From the NCBI RefSeq assembly GCF_000960975.1, contig NZ_CP010803.1:3565818-3629817 (forward strand): a stretch of DNA of 64,000 nucleotides, in the 5' to 3' direction. The notes under the pieces are model-generated. The model did not search any database. It had not been told where the DNA came from and saw only the letters and a program-made list of their open reading frames with translations. Both the position numbers and the translations under genes were made by a program. The DNA comes from Martelella endophytica (GTDB lineage Bacteria; Pseudomonadota; Alphaproteobacteria; Rhizobiales; Rhizobiaceae). Positions 56,771 to 64,000 of this stretch are shown piece by piece; the first letter of the stretch is position 1; each line of letters opens with the position of its first letter.

Positions 56771-56860
56771 GGGCGCGGTTCCTTGTCTTGGGACTTGGTT
56801 CGGGGCTTATCCTGGGAGGATTCGGATCGGGCTCATGTATATGGCGTCTTGCGCACAAAA

Positions 56861-56889
56861 ATAAAGCCCGCGGTGCGACACCGCGGGCT
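56861..56889 (-). terminator. Rho-independent terminator of eno
   Basis: AGCCCGCGGTG-CGA-CACCGCGGGCT (56865-56889) is a perfect 11-bp stem; on the minus strand it is followed by TTATTTTTGTG. It lies 36 bases after the eno stop. Confidence 0.92.
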
Positions 56890-56924
56890 CTTTGTCGAAA
56901 TGGCTTTCGACCGGCTGACCGGGC

Positions 56925-58205
<1,281 letters not shown>

Positions 58206-58377
58206 CTACCTGTCGACTTGTTATTGAATGAACCGCATTGCAGCGGTGAAACGGTCACGCTTTTATTCGCGGCCTTGGGCATCCGCGCGCTTCCAGCGAG
58301 ATTGCATAATGCAGTTGTTCCACCAGTACTATGACGAATGAAAGATTTTTGACGAGAGCTCCCGAAAAACGCGTAGT

Positions 58378-58400
58378 GTCCGTCGGCAATTCAGCCGGAC
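58378..58400 (-). terminator. Stem-loop just after kdsA
   Basis: GTCCG...CGGAC with inner GGC/GCC pairing, immediately downstream of the kdsA stop on the minus strand, followed further on by GTTTTTCGG. A short bulged stem, so termination is tentative. Confidence 0.4.
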
Positions 58401-58401
58401 T

Positions 58402-59241
58402 TTACCTGTCCTTTGCAATGGCGTCAAAAGCCAAGAGCTTGTCCAGAAGCCTGGGCATGTCCTTCAGCGGTACCATGTTGGGGCCGTCGGAAGGGGCATT
58501 GTCCGGGTCCTGATGGGTTTCGATGAAAACGCCGGCAACGCCGACGGCGACGGCCGCCCGTGCCAGCGTTTCGACGAATTCGCGCTGACCGCCGGTAGAA
58601 CCGCCCTGCCCGCCCGGCTGTTGCACCGAATGGGTGGCATCGAAGATCACCGGCGCACCGGTCGAGGCCATGATCGGCAGCGAGCGCATGTCGGAGACGA
58701 GCGTGTTATAGCCGAAGGAGGCGCCGCGCTCGCACAGCAACACGTTCGGATTGCCGCTGTCGACGATCTTGGCAAGCACGTTCTTCATGTCCCAGGGTGC
58801 AAGGAACTGTCCCTTCTTGACGTTGATCACCCGTCCGGTCTTCGCAGCCGCGATCAGAAGATCGGTCTGGCGCGACAGAAAGGCCGGGATCTGCAGAACA
58901 TCGACGACGGTTGCAACCTCGGCGCACTGTTCCTCGGTGTGGATGTCGCTCAGCACCGGAAAGCCGAATTCCTTCTTCAGGTCTGCGAAGATCTCCAGCG
59001 ATTTGTCGAGGCCCATGCCGCGCTCGGCCTTCAGCGAGGTGCGGTTGGCCTTGTCGAAGGAGGATTTGTAGACGAGCCCGATGCCGGCCGCCTTGCAGAG
59101 TTCGACAAGCGCGCCGGCCATCATGAAGGCATGATCGCGGCTTTCCATCTGGCAGGGCCCTGCGATCAGCGACAGCTTGCCGCTGTTTGAAAAGCTCACC
59201 TTCTGCGCGCCCTCTCCGGCCGTTACAGTCGTGTTGGTCAT
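58402..59241 (-). CDS. kdsA: 3-deoxy-8-phosphooctulonate synthase
   Basis: A 279-residue enzyme that makes the KDO precursor of lipopolysaccharide from arabinose 5-phosphate and phosphoenolpyruvate. The barrel motifs '[14 protein letters not shown]', '[12 protein letters not shown]', '[15 protein letters not shown]', '[13 protein letters not shown]', '[15 protein letters not shown]' and '[12 protein letters not shown]' are intact, with the Asn after KK of the non-metal-dependent form (VKKGQ). The ATG at 59241 has AAGGAA upstream. One base separates it from the VOC gene upstream. Confidence 0.97.
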   Translation of the reverse strand: MTNTTVTAGEGAQKVSFSNSGKLSLIAGPCQMESRDHAFMMAGALVELCKAAGIGLVYKSSFDKANRTSLKAERGMGLDKSLEIFADLKKEFGFPVLSDIHTEEQCAEVATVVDVLQIPAFLSRQTDLLIAAAKTGRVINVKKGQFLAPWDMKNVLAKIVDSGNPNVLLCERGASFGYNTLVSDMRSLPIMASTGAPVIFDATHSVQQPGGQGGSTGGQREFVETLARAAVAVGVAGVFIETHQDPDNAPSDGPNMVPLKDMPRLLDKLLAFDAIAKDR

Positions 59242-59242
59242 C

Positions 59243-60124
59243 TCATGCTTCCTTGAAAATAAAGGTGGCGCCCTGCCCCGGCGCTGGCGGAACCCGAAGG
59301 GAATCATCCGCCCGGCGATGGGCAACGCCGTTCTGTTCCAGCATTTCGGCCAGCGCCGCAAGATCGCTCGCCTCGAAAACGATCGCGCGGGCGAAAAGGC
59401 CACGTCCCGGCGGCGGCGGCACGATGCCGAGCCTTTCATGCAGATAGTCGTGGGAAAACACGGAGAGCGAAGCGCCCGGGCCGCTCACCGTGACGCCATG
59501 CGGATGGATATCCACATCGCCGCCTCCGGCCAAGCCGGTGACAAGCGGCTCGAAATCCATCGGATTGGTCTCGCCCAAGACCACTTCGGCGATCCCCGTG
59601 ACGCCATTGCCGTGGCCGAGCAAGGCTTCGGGCGGCGACAGCGGCTGCTCGCGTTCGCAGGTGAAGAAGAACAGGTCCGGCGCGCGCAGATCGGCGGCAA
59701 AGGCAAGCCGGAAGCTTGCTGTCGCCTCGCTGCCATCCGCCCCCCTGAAGGCCCGCGAAAACGAAAAAAGCTCGCCTGCGGCAATACCGGTATCGGTGAA
59801 CGCGGCATGGTCGGCGGCCGCGTCGTCGCTCTTGAAGGCGAGCGCGGAGAGCCCGTTATCGCCCTGGCGGAAGCGGAAGGCCCGATCGCGTCGGACGAAT
59901 TCGCCGGTCTGGTGCTTGTAGAGCTCGAGGTCTGCGATGCCAAGCGGCTCGAGATAGGTGCCATCGGCGAAGTAGACGCAGGCGTTTTCCGTGCCGAAGG
60001 GATGGCGGGCATCGGGCGCGACGCTGAAGCCGAGCGCGGCAAGCCTGAGCCGCGCCGTCATCAGGTCGACGACCGGCAGGACGAGATGGTCAAGCCGACG
60101 CTCGGCGCGCTTCGTGAGAGACAT
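59243..60124 (-). CDS. VOC family (glyoxalase-like) protein
   Basis: A 293-residue protein of the glyoxalase-like type: '[45 protein letters not shown]' opens the first module and 'HPHGVTVS' with '[16 protein letters not shown]' lies in the second. The metal-binding set of the VOC fold is likely present but the substrate is unknown. AGGAGG lies nine bases before the ATG at 60124; the longer frame is not conserved. It is immediately upstream of kdsA, so the two are probably co-transcribed. Confidence 0.85.
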   Translation of the reverse strand: MSLTKRAERRLDHLVLPVVDLMTARLRLAALGFSVAPDARHPFGTENACVYFADGTYLEPLGIADLELYKHQTGEFVRRDRAFRFRQGDNGLSALAFKSDDAAADHAAFTDTGIAAGELFSFSRAFRGADGSEATASFRLAFAADLRAPDLFFFTCEREQPLSPPEALLGHGNGVTGIAEVVLGETNPMDFEPLVTGLAGGGDVDIHPHGVTVSGPGASLSVFSHDYLHERLGIVPPPPGRGLFARAIVFEASDLAALAEMLEQNGVAHRRADDSLRVPPAPGQGATFIFKEA

Positions 60125-60210
60125 GGCGGGCACCTCCTGTTCGGCGCTCTTGATGGCACGGAAACCCGGCGACAATCAAGCAAAGAGCGGCCGTCAAGCG
60201 GCGGCATGCT

Positions 60211-63200
60211 TTACCAGATGTAGCGCAGCTTGGCCGAAGCGACGAGCGCGCTGTAACCAGAGCCCCATTCACCGTAGGCATTGAGCGACAGATCGGTCTG
60301 CGTCGAAAGCTGGATGCGCGCGCCGACATTCGCCGCCACGGCGCTGCCCTTCGGGGCATTCGAGGTGATGGTGAAGCCATAGCCCGGCAGCGACAGGAAG
60401 CTGGCGCTGGCATCACCGCCCGAACCGTAGCGATAGACATAGGAGACGCGTGAATTGAGCGAGAAGCGCCGCGCATAGTCGCCCGCGGCCGTATCGAAGC
60501 CGAGGCCGGCCTCGACAGTGCCGCGGAAGATATCCGCCCCGGAATAGGCGAGCGCCGACTGGCCGGTGCCTGAGACGACATCCTCGCGATAGCCGGGGGC
60601 ATGCGTGTAGACGATGCTGGCGCCGGCAAACGGAATGACGGCGAGGCCGCCATTGACGATGCGACCGCCGGCCTCCAGCCGGGCGCCGACCGTGGTCGTG
60701 TTGTAATCGCCCTTCAGCCTGTCGACGGCATCCTCGAAGGCGACCGTGCGCTCGGTCTCCATGCTGTCGAAGCCTACGCCGAGGGCTGCAAGGCCGTAGA
60801 TCCCTTCCTTGGTCTGGCCGACGGCATTGATCGCCGCGCGCAGCCCCTGATCGGTTGCCTTGCCATCCTGATCGGTCTGGTCATAGGTCGACGACCCGCC
60901 GCCGAAGACGAAGCCGACAGCATTGGTGTCATCCAACCGGGCGAGATAGCCGCCCTCGAAACTGTTGCCGCGGATATCCGCGCCCGAATTGCCGGCGGCC
61001 GCATCGCCATCGACGCTCGCCGTCTGGCCGGAATATTCAAGCCATGCCGCATTGCGCGGATTGAACGGGCCGAGCAGCGAACCGCGACCGGCATAGGCCC
61101 AGTCCCAGCGAACCGGCTGGCGGCCGGGCGTGGAATAGTCGTAGCGGGCGGTATTGCCGACAGTCCAATAGGAAAGCGCCGGAACGCTGCCCGCAGACGG
61201 CAGAGCATTGCCCTTCTTCTGCGCAGCGGTGTCCTTTTCCTCGCGCTCGATCGCGCGCCAGCCGGCAAGCAGACGGCTCGGATTGGTGGCGCGCTGCAGA
61301 AAGTCCTGCATGCCGATGCTGGCGGTCATCGTGCCGTTGATGCCGAGCTCGCCGCCCAGGGTCGTCATCGCCGCTTCATAGGCCTGACCTTCCTGCAGCA
61401 TGCCGGCTGAAAGCGTGCCGTAGAGCGGAACACCATCGTTGAACGCCTTTACCAGTTGCTGGTTCACGCCGTAGCCGAGCCGGGAGAAATGAAAGTCTCC
61501 GCCCACATAGGCGAGAGAGAGGTAAAGGTTGTTGTCCTCTTCAGAGAGCGTTCCGCGGAACTGCGACGGCAGGTCGCCCGCCTCCTGCTGGAACGAACCG
61601 CTGATCTCGTTGGCGGTCAGCAGCGTGTAGGACTTCTTGAGCACGCCGCCCTTGTCGAAATCGAGCGCGATCGTGGTGTCGTCGAATGCGACTTCGCCGG
61701 TCACGACGGCCGGCTCCTGAACCGCATTGATGACCGCCACATAGGTCGCGGCGGCCTCGAAATCGAGATCGCCATCGACAGTGATCGAACCGTTCTCGTC
61801 GCCGGAGCGGAAGAAGCCACCGGTGCGGATCAACGTATCGCCGATCGTGCCCGATCCGCCGACCGCCGCGCCAGAGGCAACATCGATCGTTGCACCGCGC
61901 AGATCGCCGTCGACCAGAAGCGCGCCGGCATTGACATTGGCCGCCCCGGAGAAGGCGCTGCTGTCCGCCGTCAGGGTCAGGTCGCCATCGCCTTCCTTCA
62001 CCAAGGTTCCGTCACCGGAAATCGTGCCGCGGAAGTCGAAGTCGTCGGAACGCGCGAAGGCCAGCGTGCCGGAAACGGCGACATCGCCGCCGAGCGTTCC
62101 GGTCGTGCCACCGTTGCCAATCTGTAGGCTGGCGCCGGAAAGGATCGCGGTCGTGCCGTTGTTGGTATTGTCGGCCGTCAGCACCGTGTTGCCGTTGGCG
62201 ACGATGATGCTGCCCGTGCCGCTAATGACCGACGAGAACAGATAGTCGCTGTCCGTGTGGTTGAAGACGATGGTGCCGCCGCCGGCGCCGAGATTGATGG
62301 TCGTGCTGTCGAGCGTGCCGGCCGCAGTCGCCGCATCGCCAAGGGCCGCACCGATATTGAGCGTACCGGTCGACCCGCTGCCAGAAGCGAGCGCCAGACT
62401 GTCGGTCGAGACGACACCGCCATTTGCCAGCGTCAGCGTGCCGTTGCCGCCCGCGCCGACAACGAGATCGCCATTGATGTCCCAGAGGCTACTGCTGCCG
62501 CTGACCGAAACAGCGCCGGTCGAGCCGGCGGCCGCGGCGACGGTGCTCGCCGTGCTTATAACCTTGCCGCCATCTTCGATCGCAAGCGTGCCCGTGCCGC
62601 TTGCCGCCACCGTCAGGCCGCCGTCGATGGTCCATATGGAGCCTGCATCGCTGACGGTGACGGTACCCGTGCCCGTCGCGCCGTCGCCGAGAACGGTCGT
62701 GTGATTGTTGACGATGCCACCGTTGGTGATCGACATTTCGCCGGTGCCATCGGCGCCCACAGTGAGGTTGGAGGTGTTTTCCCAGGTGCCGCCGCTGGTG
62801 ATCAGCGCCGTGCCGTTGCTGCCGGCATCGCGGCCGATGATGCCGCCATTCGATTGCAGCCTGCCACCGCCGGCGATGTCGAGTTCGCCCGTGCCGAGTG
62901 CTGCGACCGTCATGCGGTTGGTGAGCGTGACGCTGCTGCCCGACCCGGAAATCGACAGCGTGCCGTCGCCCGTGGCATTGACGCCAAGGATCGAATGGTC
63001 GGCGGTGATCGAGCCGCCCGAGGTGACGTCGATCTCGCCGGTACCGGAGACGCCGGCCCGCAATGTCGCGGAAAGCTGGAGCTTGGAGCCCGAGCCGCTG
63101 ACCGTTGCGGTTCCGCTACCAGTCTCGGCCTGGCCAACCAGAAGATTGCTCGAATTCATCGTCGCACCGTCGAGGACGGAAAGCGAACCCGTTCCGCCCG

Positions 63201-64000
63201 CGCCGCCAAGCGCGATCGTGTCGTAGACGTTCCATTCCGAACCGGCGCCGGTGAGGACTGCATTGCCGTTGGAACCACTGGCGGCGCCGATGGTGAGATT
63301 GGTGTTGTTCGCCTTCGCCCCGCTTTCGACCCGCACGGTGCCCGTGCCCGAGAGGCCAAGCACGACATCGCCATAGCCGTTCCACTCCGAGCCGGAACCG
63401 GAGATGACGATGGTGCCGTTACCCGTGGCGGCTTGTCCGATCCAGGCGTCGTTCGATTCGAGCTTGCCACCGTTGGTGACCGTGATTGTGCCAGTGCCGG
63501 CATTGCCGACATAGAGACCATTGGCATCCGCGCCCCAGAATTTCAGGATCGAACCGCTGCCCGAAATGTTCACCGTGCCCGTTGAGCCCGCCGCATTGCC
63601 GACTATGCCGGACTGGATATTGCTCGAGGCACCGGCCTCCATGTTGAGCGTTCCGGTTCCGCTGCCGCCGACGACGAGCTGGACCGGTAGGTTCATCTCG
63701 GCGCCTGATCCCGACATCGTCAGGGTACCGTTTCCGGTCGCGGTGCTGCCAAGCACGACCTGATTGCCGTTGATCGAGGCGTAGGCCGTCATCGCCCCGG
63801 TACCGGTATTGCCGACAACCAGCTGGTTCAGGTACTCGGTTCCCCGGGTCGCTGGCAGGACCGGCGAAACGGAGGCGGAGTCGACATAGGCATTGTCGTT
63901 GTTGTGCGGCTCGCGAGTGGAAGGCACACCGCCGACATCCCAGTTGCCGGCAGTGAACCAGTCGTTCGAGATCGCGCCCGTCCACTCATAGTCTTCGGCC
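60211..64000 (-). CDS. Autotransporter with T5SS/PEP-CTERM-associated repeats, C-terminal part
   Basis: The minus-strand frame is open to the edge of the window, so the start (signal peptide) is missing; at least 1262 residues are visible. From about 63822 to 62466 the passenger contains nine roughly 50-residue repeats with the pattern 'L.VG..GTG...(I)..GG........(I/V)G.(A)..G.GT...(S)G.GS.W', as in the T5SS/PEP-CTERM-associated repeat, plus a degenerate tenth. A beta-helical segment with an autotransporter-associated repeat (PATR-like, 'GTISGDGTLVKEGDGDLTLT') follows. The last 330 residues form the autotransporter beta-barrel, ending in the outer-membrane signature AKLRYIW. Confidence 0.92.
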   Translation of the reverse strand, partial: AEDYEWTGAISNDWFTAGNWDVGGVPSTREPHNNDNAYVDSASVSPVLPATRGTEYLNQLVVGNTGTGAMTAYASINGNQVVLGSTATGNGTLTMSGSGAEMNLPVQLVVGGSGTGTLNMEAGASSNIQSGIVGNAAGSTGTVNISGSGSILKFWGADANGLYVGNAGTGTITVTNGGKLESNDAWIGQAATGNGTIVISGSGSEWNGYGDVVLGLSGTGTVRVESGAKANNTNLTIGAASGSNGNAVLTGAGSEWNVYDTIALGGAGGTGSLSVLDGATMNSSNLLVGQAETGSGTATVSGSGSKLQLSATLRAGVSGTGEIDVTSGGSITADHSILGVNATGDGTLSISGSGSSVTLTNRMTVAALGTGELDIAGGGRLQSNGGIIGRDAGSNGTALITSGGTWENTSNLTVGADGTGEMSITNGGIVNNHTTVLGDGATGTGTVTVSDAGSIWTIDGGLTVAASGTGTLAIEDGGKVISTASTVAAAAGSTGAVSVSGSSSLWDINGDLVVGAGGNGTLTLANGGVVSTDSLALASGSGSTGTLNIGAALGDAATAAGTLDSTTINLGAGGGTIVFNHTDSDYLFSSVISGTGSIIVANGNTVLTADNTNNGTTAILSGASLQIGNGGTTGTLGGDVAVSGTLAFARSDDFDFRGTISGDGTLVKEGDGDLTLTADSSAFSGAANVNAGALLVDGDLRGATIDVASGAAVGGSGTIGDTLIRTGGFFRSGDENGSITVDGDLDFEAAATYVAVINAVQEPAVVTGEVAFDDTTIALDFDKGGVLKKSYTLLTANEISGSFQQEAGDLPSQFRGTLSEEDNNLYLSLAYVGGDFHFSRLGYGVNQQLVKAFNDGVPLYGTLSAGMLQEGQAYEAAMTTLGGELGINGTMTASIGMQDFLQRATNPSRLLAGWRAIEREEKDTAAQKKGNALPSAGSVPALSYWTVGNTARYDYSTPGRQPVRWDWAYAGRGSLLGPFNPRNAAWLEYSGQTASVDGDAAAGNSGADIRGNSFEGGYLARLDDTNAVGFVFGGGSSTYDQTDQDGKATDQGLRAAINAVGQTKEGIYGLAALGVGFDSMETERTVAFEDAVDRLKGDYNTTTVGARLEAGGRIVNGGLAVIPFAGASIVYTHAPGYREDVVSGTGQSALAYSGADIFRGTVEAGLGFDTAAGDYARRFSLNSRVSYVYRYGSGGDASASFLSLPGYGFTITSNAPKGSAVAANVGARIQLSTQTDLSLNAYGEWGSGYSALVASAKLRYIW
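62466..63822 (-). repeat. Nine protein-level tandem repeats in the autotransporter passenger
   Basis: Nine consecutive units of 48 to 54 codons with the framework 'VG.xGTG' ... 'GG' ... 'G.(A)..G.GT...SG.GS.W'. The units differ clearly in DNA sequence, so they have diverged and are not recent copies. A partial tenth unit extends to about 62300. Confidence 0.8.

Noticed and set aside
62257..63585. Plus-strand frame opposite the autotransporter repeats
   Set aside because: It is the antisense image of the protein repeats and has no independent support.
62466..63822. CRISPR array
   Set aside because: The repetitive pattern is coding at the protein level with diverged DNA, not short identical repeats with spacers.

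Overview
This window is a gene-dense, GC-rich stretch of core chromosome from an alphaproteobacterium, most likely of the order Hyphomicrobiales (Rhizobiales), Rhizobiaceae-like. The lineage call rests on gene content and order: dusB(nifR3)-ntrB-ntrC-ntrY-ntrX-trkA-hfq-hflX, fused ispDF, a pyruvate dehydrogenase operon with a lipoyl domain on E1-beta, glnB-glnA, gyrA-coaD-ppi-queA-tgt, two invasion-associated-locus-B (IalB) proteins, DUF934/DUF2849 sulfite-assimilation partners and an alphaproteobacterial LexA box of the form GTTC-N7-GTTC. The genus cannot be fixed from the sequence alone. I saw no tRNA, rRNA, CRISPR array, prophage or insertion sequence.

Layout. 1-1420: end of an IalB gene and a VasI/TagO-like exported protein in AT-richer DNA. 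1587-9365 (minus): tgt-queA, two cyclophilins, coaD, a methyltransferase and gyrA. 9614-15353: marC, then ssb and uvrA diverging around a LexA box, with a GNAT and a DUF72 gene behind uvrA. 15346-18984: nnr, then glnB-glnA behind a sigma-54-type promoter. 19139-23889: hspQ, a second IalB protein, an orphan peptide-binding protein, a DsbA/FrnE-type oxidoreductase and ferredoxin-NADP reductase. 24031-27960 (minus): sulfite-assimilation operon cysG-DUF2849-cysI-DUF934. 28152-30467: deaminase, mazG, and a MerR regulator with a carboxymuconolactone-decarboxylase-like partner. 30480-41169 (minus): the nitrogen-regulation cluster. 41315-43014: ispDF-cinA. 43005-51989 (minus): coq10-like, P-loop kinase-like, lipA, GlsB-like, lpdA, YdcH-like, SGNH hydrolase and pdhC-pdhB-pdhA. 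52139-60124: ftsB-like, class II DAHP synthase, a LysR regulator diverging from an unlisted 51-residue ORF, gor, eno, kdsA and a VOC protein. 60211-64000 (minus): the C-terminal part of a large repeat-containing autotransporter that runs off the window.

The genes connect in several ways. Nitrogen control is unusually complete: PII (glnB), glutamine synthetase (glnA) with a sigma-54-like promoter, and the NtrBC and NtrYX two-component systems are all present. The pyruvate dehydrogenase complex is encoded with its E3 and its lipoyl synthase, and a near-perfect FNR/FixK-type box lies in its promoter region. Sulfite reductase is encoded with the siroheme synthase that makes its cofactor.

The window is mostly ordinary core genome and I found no clear new biological system. 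The points most worth a second look are hflX, whose conserved N-terminus lies in frame but lacks a usual start codon; a Tgt that has lost three of the four canonical zinc ligands; the small ORF/LysR pair around a perfect 9+9 bp palindrome; the FNR-like site ahead of pdhA; and two copies of a dispersed palindromic element.
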